Assembly (NCBI GenBank): GCA_019912885.1 | Contig: JAIOHV010000006.1 | Coordinates: forward strand, 62,001 to 126,000 | Origin: a bacterium | GTDB lineage: Bacteria > Lernaellota > Lernaellaia > JACKCT01 | Length of the DNA stretch: 64,000 nucleotides | Reading direction: 5' to 3' | Part shown: in pieces, positions 48,408 to 56,009 of the stretch | Layout of the letters: every line of letters starts with the position of its first letter | Numbering within the stretch: the first letter of the stretch is position 1 | The notes under the pieces: generated by a model | Seen by the model: the letters and a program-made list of their open reading frames with translations, nothing else | The model's database searches: none | What the model was told of the DNA's origin: nothing | Program-made: the position numbers and the translations under genes

Positions 48408-50242
48408 GCGGCGCTCCCCTGGATGGCGGGTGCCGGTGCGCCCGGCAAGGAAATTCGGAATGTCGTGCCCCGTCCGATCTCGGTATCGAGGTCGATACGC
48501 CCGCCGTGTTGCTGCACGATTTCGTAAACGAGGGAAAGGCCAAGGCCGGTGCCCTTGCCGACTTCCTTGGTCGTGAAAAAGGGATCGAAGACGTGACGCA
48601 CGACGTCGGACTCGATACCCGTCCCGGTGTCGGAAACCTCGACGACTACCGCGCCGGAATCGTCCGCGAGCGTCCGCAAGATCAGAATCCCGCCGTTCGG
48701 CATGGCGTCAAACGCGTTGGTTCCGAGGTTGACGAGAATCTGCTCGAACTGCGTCCGGTTGGCGTCGACGTGTGGCAGGTCGGCGCCAAATTCCCGGTTT
48801 ATCGCCACGTGCTGCGATTTGGCGCGGGTTTCCAGAAGGATCAGCGACCGCTCGATGATCTCGTTCACGTCGATGCGATCGCGCGTCTTTTTCGCCGTGC
48901 GCGAAAACGTGACGAGTTCCTGGACGAGATTCCGGCATCGCTCGGCTTCCCGCAGGATGGAGTCCACGGGCATGCGAAGCGGGTCGCTCGCCGCGATGCG
49001 GCGATCGAGAACCTGGGCGAAGCCGAAAATGACGGCCAGGGGATTGTTGATCTCATGGGCGACGCCCCCCGCGAGCTGACCGATCGCCGCGAGCTTGTCG
49101 GCCTGGACGAGCTGGGCGCGGGAGTCGGCGAGCCGGCGAACCATCGAATTGAAGGATTCCGCAAGAAGGGCGATCTCGCTTGCGCCGTTGACCGGAACCT
49201 CGACATCCGTGCGCCCGCCCGCGACCGCGTCCGCCGCCCGCGACAGTTCCACGATCGGCCGCGTCACCTTGCGGATATTCCTTAACGTCGCCACAAAAAC
49301 GAAGATCGCCGTGATAAAGGCGACACCGACGATCGTCGCGGCGGAATACCACGCGCCGATCTCCATGAAGACCGACGGAATCGCGAAGGCGATCTTCGCG
49401 CCCGTTTCCGGATGTTCGGAATCGAGATTGTCGATCATGGCGAAGCCCGAAAATCCGGATTCGCCGCGCTCCCAGGCCCCGTGGGACTCCAGATAGCCGC
49501 CATAATCCGGGATGCGGATCGTCAGGCGGTGAAAGATTCGTTCCGGAGAGCCGAGGCCGCGCGCAAGAAATTCCGCCGGAAAGCCGGGTTCGACGCGCTC
49601 GCCCGCGATGTTTTTCGCGCTTGTCGCGACGAGGCGTCCGCCATCGTAGATCGCGATTTCGGTGTTGGTGATCCGCGACATGTCATCGGCGAAGGCGTCG
49701 CCGACGATAAGCCCGATCACGATGATCGATCCCTGATCGCTTCGGGCCGACGCACCGAGGAACAGCGAATCGCCGCAATGAAAAAAGCCGCGGTCATACA
49801 AACGCAGTTCGCGGCGCAACTGAGACGGGTTTTCGCAATCGGGTTGATTGGTCAGCGCCGGCTGGTTTGCCGCCGGCAGAATCACCCAAATGTTGTCGGG
49901 CGACAGAAAAAAGGCCTTGCGTCGAATGCTGTCGAGCGCTCCCTCAAGGTCGCCGGTCTCGACGGCGCTCACGAAATCCGGGTCCATCGCCATCGCATAG
50001 GAATGTTCGTGAAACTCCTCGATCTCCTCGTGCACGACCGCGTCAAGCGAATTTTTCGACGCCGTGAACCACTCGCTTGTCCCGATCTTGGCCCCGTTGA
50101 GGATGATGCCGACGGTCGCCGTGGCGACAACGCTCGTGCCCAAAACGATAAGGACGCCGAGGGTGATGAGGAGCCGCCAGCGGATGGACATGCGCCCGGC
50201 CGGTTTTTTTTCGGGCGTCGAAAGCCTTGATTTGCCGATCAT
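48404..50242 (-). CDS. Membrane sensor histidine kinase
   Basis: 612 aa from MIGKSRLS (ATG at 50242); a later ATG at MSIRWRLL is possible. A membrane helix (about 24-45) is followed by a large periplasmic sensor (about 46-300, with FFHCGDSLFLGASARSDQG and IAIYDGGRLVATS suggesting a double-Cache fold). A second helix (about 300-325) and HAMP come next. The HisKA domain has GGVAHEINNPLAVIFG and the ATPase has NLGTNAFDAM, DTGTGI and GKGTGLGLSL, all intact. It phosphorylates the receiver encoded next. Confidence 0.95.
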   Translation of the reverse strand: MIGKSRLSTPEKKPAGRMSIRWRLLITLGVLIVLGTSVVATATVGIILNGAKIGTSEWFTASKNSLDAVVHEEIEEFHEHSYAMAMDPDFVSAVETGDLEGALDSIRRKAFFLSPDNIWVILPAANQPALTNQPDCENPSQLRRELRLYDRGFFHCGDSLFLGASARSDQGSIIVIGLIVGDAFADDMSRITNTEIAIYDGGRLVATSAKNIAGERVEPGFPAEFLARGLGSPERIFHRLTIRIPDYGGYLESHGAWERGESGFSGFAMIDNLDSEHPETGAKIAFAIPSVFMEIGAWYSAATIVGVAFITAIFVFVATLRNIRKVTRPIVELSRAADAVAGGRTDVEVPVNGASEIALLAESFNSMVRRLADSRAQLVQADKLAAIGQLAGGVAHEINNPLAVIFGFAQVLDRRIAASDPLRMPVDSILREAERCRNLVQELVTFSRTAKKTRDRIDVNEIIERSLILLETRAKSQHVAINREFGADLPHVDANRTQFEQILVNLGTNAFDAMPNGGILILRTLADDSGAVVVEVSDTGTGIESDVVRHVFDPFFTTKEVGKGTGLGLSLVYEIVQQHGGRIDLDTEIGRGTTFRISLPGAPAPAIQGSAA

Positions 50243-50593
50243 GATCGTCCCCACACCCGATAATTGTGTCCGCCCCGAGCGCGCCCTCGCGCTTGCCGAT
50301 CGCCAAGACGCCTGGACGGCTCGGCTCGTTCGGTGGCGTCTATTTGTTACGGATAACGCGCCGGCAGGAACCGTCGCACTACTTCTGTATTATCGGTCAC
50401 TTCGAAATATTCTTTAATTACGACGCGTAGGGGTAGGGAACGCGCAGGCGCAAATGGCAGGGGGGCGCCAAAACGGGCGTCGCGACGCGGGGAGCATGGA
50501 TATTTGGGGGGAAGCCGCCGAGTGGAATCGAACCACCGACCACCTCCTTACCAAGGATCGAGATGCGTAGAAAATATGTCGTTAAATCAATGA
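50243..50593. other. 351-bp junction between the chromosome and the mobile element
   Basis: It holds the upstream region of the sensor kinase, then non-coding sequence, the tRNA-Thr fragment at 50513-50557 and the 3' flank of the integrase gene. The A/T-rich stretch 50338-50425 (TTTGTTACGGATAACG, TATTCTTTAATTACG) could contain the kinase operon promoter, but I cannot place -35/-10 boxes safely. Confidence 0.5.
50513..50557 (-). other. attL-like site: 3' fragment of a tRNA-Thr(GGT) gene
   Basis: On the minus strand the sequence reads as the tRNA 3' half. Anticodon loop TTGGTAA (50554-50548) has anticodon GGT, followed by stem GGAGG, variable TGGTC, T-stem GGTGG, T-loop TTCGATT, T-stem CCACT and acceptor strand CGGCGGC (50520-50514). 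The 5' half (acceptor, D-arm) is absent: after three paired bases of the anticodon stem the sequence diverges. This is the usual footprint of a tyrosine integrase inserting in a tRNA gene. Confidence 0.8.
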
Positions 50594-51688
50594 CTAATGT
50601 GACTGCATAATCGCGTTGACAATAGGTTTGCAGGATGGGAGGACCGAGAGGGCGGCTTTGAGGTCGGCGTCGGTGATGCGGGCGTAGCGCTGCTCCACCG
50701 TGGAGGCGAAGGCCAGGTCCTTCCCCCAGCCGAGAACGACGCGGCGGTATTGGTCATCGACGCCCGCGCGAAGCAGCTCCATGTGGAAGGAAGCGCGCAG
50801 ATCGTGGAGGCGAAAGGGGATGCCGGCTTTTTTCGAGGCGCGCTGGATCGCCTTCCGGATCGAATCGACGGGCACCGGCCTGATTTTCTTGCCGGCCTTG
50901 TAGGTGATGACGCGGCCGGACGCCTTGCGCGGGCCGAAAACCTCAAGGAGTCCCTCGCGGATGGGAATGCGGCCGACCGCCTTGCGGGAGGCCGCCTGCG
51001 TCGCGGTCGGGTAGATCATCCCGTCGTCCGTGATCTGGCTCCAGTCAAGGGCGAGGACGTGGCTGTGCCGAAGCCCGGTGAAGCGGGCGATGAGCATCGC
51101 GCGCTTCACGTGGTCGGCGCGGCCGCGGCAAAGTTTGACGAGCTGCTCGTCGGTGATCTCCCGGTGAACGGGCGACGCCTCGGGCAGGCGGTCCACGTAT
51201 TTGCAGGGGTTGTGCGGAGGGCGGACGCGCCCGCTTTTGACGCCGTAGGTGAACACCGCGGACAGGACCGTGATCTCCCGGTTCACCGTTGCCGGCGCGA
51301 TTTTCTTCCCGTGTTTTGTCTTTTCGTCCTTGCGCGCGCGCCGGTATTTTTCGATGTCGTCGTAATCGATGTCCGCGACGACCCGGCGCCCCCACCGCTC
51401 CTCGAAGCGATCGAGGATCCAGCTCTCGGCCTTTTCAAAACTCGCCTTGGATTCGGCCGCGTGCTTCCGGTACGCCTCGACAAGCGTCGCGAAGGTGATC
51501 GCCCGCCCGTGGCCGGCAAGCCGCTCGGCGAGTTCACCTTGCAATTTGTGCTCGACGTCTTTTGCCTGCCGCATCGAGCCGTAAACGACCTTGTGCCTTC
51601 GGACGAGCCGCCCGTCGATGACGCGGGAGACGTCGACGATGTAGCCCTTCAGGCCGGTGCGGGGATGGGCGTGGGGACGGATGGGCAT
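50594..51688 (-). CDS. int: Tyrosine-family site-specific integrase
   Basis: 364 aa. The N-terminal arm-binding and core-binding regions (TFATLVEAYRKHAAESKASF, TVNREITVLSAVFTYG) are followed by the catalytic domain with Arg in FTGLRHSHVL, HxxR in RLHDLRASFHME and the nucleophile Tyr in TVEQRYARI. The Lys-turn (YPTATQAASRKAVGRIPI) is also recognisable. It should catalyse integration and excision at the adjoining tRNA-Thr site. It is the last gene of the leftward operon, 5 bp after the SIR2 gene. Confidence 0.95.
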   Translation of the reverse strand: MPIRPHAHPRTGLKGYIVDVSRVIDGRLVRRHKVVYGSMRQAKDVEHKLQGELAERLAGHGRAITFATLVEAYRKHAAESKASFEKAESWILDRFEERWGRRVVADIDYDDIEKYRRARKDEKTKHGKKIAPATVNREITVLSAVFTYGVKSGRVRPPHNPCKYVDRLPEASPVHREITDEQLVKLCRGRADHVKRAMLIARFTGLRHSHVLALDWSQITDDGMIYPTATQAASRKAVGRIPIREGLLEVFGPRKASGRVITYKAGKKIRPVPVDSIRKAIQRASKKAGIPFRLHDLRASFHMELLRAGVDDQYRRVVLGWGKDLAFASTVEQRYARITDADLKAALSVLPSCKPIVNAIMQSH

Positions 51689-51693
51689 GGTAG

Positions 51694-53451
51694 CTATGGC
51701 AAGGAGCCAAGCTCATCAAGTTTAACATAATCGAATAAGTATCGAAAATTGAGTCGTTCGAGTTTGCCGATAGCCTCGGTATACTTCTTTTTAAATTCAT
51801 CAGCGCTTGACGCTCCGATTGCAAGAAGCAGCTTCTTAAAAAAAGCGTAACTCGCGGCGCGGCGCAATAAAATTGGCGACTGTTTTAAATAAATGAGCGT
51901 CATTGGGTACCACAATCGACCTTCGTTCATGGCCGATCGCGCAAATAGAAAAAATTCTGCCTCCATGAAATCATCAAATGAAAGTAATCGTGCCAAGCGG
52001 CCGCTTATGTATCGATAATTTATCGTATCTGCAGCTACGGAGACCTGACGCTTTCCAGTCAATCTTGAATTGCGAAGGTCGTCGAGCGAACGAAGGTAAG
52101 ATCGAAATTCCGTAAAATGCTTATACGGGTCGGGGCGTCTATCGTCGGAAAAAATTTGACGAGATAGCAAGCGATTTAATTCTTCCCATCGCTCGAATCG
52201 AATTAAAGCCGCAATGAATGCAACAAACATTTCCCACGCAGCAAACCGGAATCCGTCGAAGTCGGTGTCTGAGAATCTTCCTCCTGGAAAACTCTTTGGC
52301 AGATCGCACAATGGCAGAATGTAACCAAATCCCTCATATATCGCGTCATTGACTTGCGGAATTCCGAACTCGACGGCTTCGATGATCGCTTCGATAAAAG
52401 ACGCCACGATTTCCTCGGCTGATTCGATTTGCGCAACAATCGCATCATCCTCATATTCGTATTTCGAAAAGTCGGGGCGCGTCTTTTCGAGCGCGCCAGC
52501 AACTCCTTTCATATAATTCGTGTATTTTGCGGCGATTGCTGCGTGGTTTTGAGAGCCCAACAGTTTCATTGTTGAATCGCGCAATTCGGCGACGGACGGC
52601 TGTCCCTCAAGCGTCCCGGCAAGTGCATCCAAGCGATCAGCCGCGTCCAAAAACGAACGCAGAAAGTCGGCGGCTCCGATACCCGTGACACAATCAGAAT
52701 TGGTGCGAGTGAGATATTCGTCGACGCTCGGAATTGGGGCATTTGGGTCGATCCAGCAGAGCGGAAAGTGATTCGTCTTGCGTCTCTCTATGATCGACTG
52801 AAGTCCCTTATCAAGGCCCGCGTAGCCAAGGACGATTACGCCGTGCTCGCTAAAGCGTCGTCGCAACTCCGCCGTCATTTTTTTGGGGAGGGCCGCGAGT
52901 TCTGCCGGTGTTACCCTGAGCAAATCACCCCGATCGAGTGATCCGTGCGGTTTGTATATACGAACGCGATAACAGTGCTCCAGCGGCTCGCACCCTTCGA
53001 CGTCCGCGTCCGAAACGATGACTTGCGGTTTCAGATTCTTTGCGTGCAACGCGTTCTCGATGCAGCAATCGAAATTGGTCGTAACAATCGCTCGTAAAAT
53101 GCCGCGTCGCGCGAGTTCGGCAATCAATTGATGGGCTTCGCCTGCCGGTTTGCCGCCGATGTAGTCGTCGAGAAAACTTCGGCGTTGTGCATCCGTCGAA
53201 TAAATCTCCGACGTCAATTCGGAAAAAGATTTTTCGGCATATTCGCTCCCCAAAAACCACGCCTCAAGCATATCGGGATCCGGCCGGCCGGTTCGGCCCT
53301 TTAGGACGTACAGTTTGGCGGCAATTTCCATCATCAGATCCCACGCGGTGTGAATACCGGCGTCTTTGGATACGCCGGCGCCAACGACGAGAATCCACTG
53401 CTTTTTGCCCGGGCGAGCATTAGCGGCGAGGCGGATAATGCTGCGGTCCAT
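51694..53451 (-). CDS. SIR2-domain protein, probable NAD-depleting anti-phage effector
   Basis: 585 aa. The N-terminal SIR2_2-like domain has GAGVSKDAGI at 24-33 (NAD loop), TTNFD at 124-128, KPHGS with the catalytic-type His at 169, and VLGYAGLD at 207-214. The C-terminal 330 residues are helical and unlike any domain I know; they may sense the trigger. SIR2 proteins in Thoeris, DSR and related systems deplete NAD during infection. This one lacks SLOG, APAZ or HerA neighbours. Visibly A+T-rich compared with flanking genes, so probably acquired separately. Confidence 0.88.
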   Translation of the reverse strand: MDRSIIRLAANARPGKKQWILVVGAGVSKDAGIHTAWDLMMEIAAKLYVLKGRTGRPDPDMLEAWFLGSEYAEKSFSELTSEIYSTDAQRRSFLDDYIGGKPAGEAHQLIAELARRGILRAIVTTNFDCCIENALHAKNLKPQVIVSDADVEGCEPLEHCYRVRIYKPHGSLDRGDLLRVTPAELAALPKKMTAELRRRFSEHGVIVLGYAGLDKGLQSIIERRKTNHFPLCWIDPNAPIPSVDEYLTRTNSDCVTGIGAADFLRSFLDAADRLDALAGTLEGQPSVAELRDSTMKLLGSQNHAAIAAKYTNYMKGVAGALEKTRPDFSKYEYEDDAIVAQIESAEEIVASFIEAIIEAVEFGIPQVNDAIYEGFGYILPLCDLPKSFPGGRFSDTDFDGFRFAAWEMFVAFIAALIRFERWEELNRLLSRQIFSDDRRPDPYKHFTEFRSYLRSLDDLRNSRLTGKRQVSVAADTINYRYISGRLARLLSFDDFMEAEFFLFARSAMNEGRLWYPMTLIYLKQSPILLRRAASYAFFKKLLLAIGASSADEFKKKYTEAIGKLERLNFRYLFDYVKLDELGSLP

Positions 53452-53462
53452 TATATTCCCGA

Positions 53463-53972
53463 CTAACCGATTAAGGGCATGCCGTTGATGCCCCAGTTCC
53501 CCATCGGGTAACGCTGAATTGAATTTGCAAGATTAATTTGGGCGTGCGGCACATTTTGTACGGTTGGAAGCCAAGTGCGCGCAGCGTCAACTATATCGCC
53601 GCAAAATATATCTATCCTTAATTGAAGTACAGGGGCACTGGATGCGTGAATAATATTATTGTGTATCGCATCCGGCGGTTCGACAAAAACAATCCTGTGC
53701 CGGCTTTTCCGGTGATTTGTCAGGCCCTGGTGGAGCAGCGAGCAGCGAAAATAATAACAGTCGAAGCCGGTAAGAAAAATTTCTCCTCCCCACCCTGCGT
53801 ATTTAGACGCGACATATCGGTCAAACCAGTCTTGATATTTCATTCCGGTTGCCTGTCCGTCTACGGATTCAATCGCGCCGCAAATATCAGGAACAGAGAG
53901 TGCTGTAAATAGTGCAGCGAAATATGCGTCTTGAGCAATTGCATAATTAATCGCGTTTAAAAGTTCGTTCAT
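53463..53972 (-). CDS. Unknown small protein with R-x4-H motif, partner of the SIR2 gene
   Basis: 169 aa, A+T-rich like the SIR2 gene. The core contains WFDRYVASKYAGWGGEIF and then DCYYFRCSLLHQG, where Arg76 and His81 form an R-x4-H pattern reminiscent of HEPN RNases; this similarity is weak and unverified. The C-terminal half contains HRIVFVEPP and LQLRIDIFCGDIVDAARTW. GGAG for its start lies in the end of the ImmA-like gene. The SIR2 start follows after 11 bp, so the two genes should be made together. Confidence 0.75.
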   Translation of the reverse strand: MNELLNAINYAIAQDAYFAALFTALSVPDICGAIESVDGQATGMKYQDWFDRYVASKYAGWGGEIFLTGFDCYYFRCSLLHQGLTNHRKSRHRIVFVEPPDAIHNNIIHASSAPVLQLRIDIFCGDIVDAARTWLPTVQNVPHAQINLANSIQRYPMGNWGINGMPLIG

Positions 53973-53976
53973 ATTC

Positions 53977-54651
53977 TTACTGCTCCGTTGTTATAAGCAC
54001 AATCCGCAACACCTCCGCCGCCCCAGCCGGCGGTATCCGGTACGCCTCCACCGCCTTTCCCGCGCGGGCGACGGTGACTTTGGACTCCCCCAGGTAGGCG
54101 CGGCCGAGGGCGAGGTATTCGGCGTTGGTCAGGGCGAGGTCCGAGCGGTCGGACTGCTTGGGCCCCATCCGCCATTTCACCCGGCCGTTGTCGACGACGG
54201 TGATGACGAGGTCGTCGCGGAAGTGGAGCAGGCGGCGGGCCAGGGCCTCATGGCTTGCCTCGGGAAAGGCTTTTTTGAGTTCGAAGAGGTCGGCGCCGGC
54301 GCGGACCAGGCGCTGGAATTTCGGGCGCGGGATGAGAAGGGCCGCCGCGCCGCGGTCAAAGAGCTTTTCGTCCTCGTGCGTGACGGTGAAGCCCCGCAGG
54401 CGGACCAGGTGCTCCAGGATCTCGTGCGCGATGACAAACTGCCGGCGCTCGCGGCTGGATTTCGCGTTGACGTGGATCTCCGTCCCCTTGCCGGTGTCGA
54501 CGAGCGCCCCGCCGAACTGCCGGTTGTTGTCGCGGCGAAATCGGACGACAAGGCCCAGGCGGTCGGCGAGCTTGTTCGGGTTCTCTGTCCCGTGCTCGCG
54601 GACCAGGTTGTTGGCGATCTCCTCGACGACGCGGGCCGTCACGCGCGGCAT
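53977..54651 (-). CDS. ImmA/IrrE-like protein with shifted metal motif
   Basis: 224 aa from MPRVTARVV, chosen because GGGAGGGG lies just before it; an ATG 27 bases upstream is also in frame. The layout is that of ImmA/IrrE peptidases (NPNKLADRLGLVVRF, then RRQFVIAHEILEHLV). The metal site reads HEILEH, i.e. H-E-x-x-x-H instead of the usual H-E-x-x-H. ImmA cleaves the element's repressor to release it. The gene lies between the XRE repressor and the SIR2 pair, matching the int-immA-immR order of ICEBs1. Confidence 0.83.
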   Translation of the reverse strand: MPRVTARVVEEIANNLVREHGTENPNKLADRLGLVVRFRRDNNRQFGGALVDTGKGTEIHVNAKSSRERRQFVIAHEILEHLVRLRGFTVTHEDEKLFDRGAAALLIPRPKFQRLVRAGADLFELKKAFPEASHEALARRLLHFRDDLVITVVDNGRVKWRMGPKQSDRSDLALTNAEYLALGRAYLGESKVTVARAGKAVEAYRIPPAGAAEVLRIVLITTEQ

Positions 54652-54735
54652 GTTTTCCCCTCCCGTACTTTCCTTCATTTCGCATCTCGACTTGAGTCGG
54701 TGCCCTGTCTCACGCGGAGACGCGGAGGCCGGGGC

Positions 54736-54797
54736 GAGACCCTTCGCTTCGTTCAGGGTGACAGCCCCCTCCGTGTCCTTGGTGTTCTCCGTGGTGA
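54736..54797 (-). repeat. Interspersed repeats in the repressor-immA gap
   Basis: Two units lie side by side: the inverted form of CCTGAGCGAAGCGAAGGGTC (54736-54763) and the inverted form of TTCACCACGGAGAACACC (54769-54797). The same two units are adjacent again at 61040-61106. Confidence 0.75.
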
Positions 54798-54832
54798 ATG
54801 CGCCGCTGCGTCTTCGCGGTGAGCCTCAGGCT

Positions 54833-55321
54833 TCACAGGTTTTTCCCCATCCGGTACGTCGCCAGAAAGGAATCCAGCAGAAACGGCGTGATCTTCTTGG
54901 CCTGAAAAAGCAGGTTGCGAAGAAACGCGACCTCGTCGGCCTGAAGATGCCGCCTGCGCTCGGCGATGTAGGCCTCGACCTCCGGGTAGCGGGACTGCTC
55001 GCGCGCGGGCGGGGCTTTCGCGGCCCCGGCCGATTTTTGCAGATGCCCCAGTTCCTTGCCGATGACCTGCTTCGCGCGGCCTTCCTCCAGGGCCTCGTAT
55101 TCGTAAACCAGCTCCCAATAATCCGGGTCTTCTTTTATCGCCTCGGCCATCTTGCGCACCAGCTCAAGCGACGGCCCGGGCGCGTCTTCGCGTTCGGCGC
55201 GGGAGATCGTCCCGTAATGAACGTCCATGGCTTTTGCCATTTCGGTCTGCGTAAGGCCGAGCCTCTCCCTTGCGTAAACGGCAAATTGCGCGAGCGTTTT
55301 TGGCCGGGATTCCGGTGACAT
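54833..55321 (-). CDS. XRE-family repressor (ImmR/CI-like)
   Basis: 162 aa from MSPESRPKT; an ATG 9 bases upstream is alternative. The HTH is at about 20-75 (TQTEMAKAMDVHYGTISRAERED). The C-terminal half (EVEAYIAERRRHLQADEV) is helical and could be the oligomerisation or ImmA-cleavage region. It is divergent from the next HTH gene, with 103 bp between, forming the element's lysogeny switch. Leftward it leads the operon with the ImmA-like, SIR2 and integrase genes. Confidence 0.88.
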   Translation of the reverse strand: MSPESRPKTLAQFAVYARERLGLTQTEMAKAMDVHYGTISRAEREDAPGPSLELVRKMAEAIKEDPDYWELVYEYEALEEGRAKQVIGKELGHLQKSAGAAKAPPAREQSRYPEVEAYIAERRRHLQADEVAFLRNLLFQAKKITPFLLDSFLATYRMGKNL

Positions 55322-55388
55322 GGAAGACATTTCCTACCACGGGGGGCGGGCGCGGGAAACCTTTTTTGAGAAAGAATCAAAAAACTTC

Positions 55389-55418
55389 TTGACAGGCAAA
55401 GCAATGCTGTGCTTAGAT
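55389..55418 (+). promoter_or_regulatory. Rightward promoter with overlapping palindrome
   Basis: TTGACA at 55389-55394, an 18-base spacer and TTAGAT at 55413-55418, extended by TGC. The start codon of the next gene is at 55425, 7 bases after the -10, so the mRNA is probably leaderless. The spacer holds AGCA-A-TGCT (55100 series: 55400-55408) and AAGCA...TGCTT (55399-55414), likely repressor-binding sites. Confidence 0.65.
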
Positions 55419-55424
55419 CGGCCC

Positions 55425-55706
55425 ATGCCCGAAACCAACCCCTTCGATTTTGAAAATCTGGCGCGGCTGCGCGAGGAGCGCGAGATGTCCATGGAGGACG
55501 TGCTCCACGGCCTGTCCCACGCGGGCTGCCGCATCTCCCGCCCCACGTACGCCGATATCGAATCCGGCAAGACCGTGCCGCGCCTGGACGTGGTCGACGC
55601 CCTTGTCCGCGTGTTCGACGTTCCGCGCGATTTTTTTTGGCCCGAGACAGAGCAGAGCGGTGATGTGTCGCATGACGGAAGCGACGACCATGCGAGGAGC
55701 GCCTGA
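55425..55706 (+). CDS. XRE-family HTH regulator (Cro-like)
   Basis: 93 aa from MPETNPF. An HTH at about 10-60 (LARLREEREMSMEDVLHGLSHAGCRISRPTYADIESGKT) and a short tail with DFFWPETEQ. It is the first gene of the rightward arm, opposite the repressor, which is the position of Cro. No ribosome-binding site stands before the ATG, in keeping with a leaderless transcript. The next gene overlaps its stop. Confidence 0.85.
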   Translation: MPETNPFDFENLARLREEREMSMEDVLHGLSHAGCRISRPTYADIESGKTVPRLDVVDALVRVFDVPRDFFWPETEQSGDVSHDGSDDHARSA

Positions 55707-55984
55707 TGGCCGCCCGCCGTCCCGTCGCGATCCCCAAGCGGGGCTACACGGTCGAGCAGGCCGCGCACTACCTCGGCGTCGGCAAGTCCGAGGTCTACGG
55801 AGCGATCGAGCGCGGGGAGCTGCGCCACCGGCGGACGGCAAAGGAATTCGACCCCGAACGCTTCACGCGGGGCCGGCGCGGGAAGGGGCGGATCCTCATC
55901 GACGTGCGCGACCTGGACGCCTTTTTTGAACGATTTCCCGTCTACGGCGGCGAGGCCAAAAGCTCGCGCGCGGTGGGCCAATGA
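55706..55984 (+). CDS. Small HTH protein, excisionase-like
   Basis: 92 aa. A MerR/HTH_17-type winged helix: YTVEQAAHYLGVGKSEVYGAIERGEL followed by RILIDVRDLDAFFERF. This type includes excisionases and DNA-bending factors. Its place right behind the Cro-like gene, on the opposite strand from int, suggests Xis. It could also be a plain DNA-binding regulator. Confidence 0.75.
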   Translation: MAARRPVAIPKRGYTVEQAAHYLGVGKSEVYGAIERGELRHRRTAKEFDPERFTRGRRGKGRILIDVRDLDAFFERFPVYGGEAKSSRAVGQ

Positions 55985-56009
55985 AAATTTCATTCCGCAG
56001 GAGTAACCC

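Noticed and set aside
50513-50600. A complete tRNA-Thr gene at the element border
   Set aside because: Only the 3' half is there; no D-arm or 5' acceptor strand follows on the minus strand.
53622-53912. A plus-strand 96-codon frame inside the SIR2 partner gene
   Set aside because: It has no ribosome-binding site and lies wholly inside a better frame that fits the operon direction.
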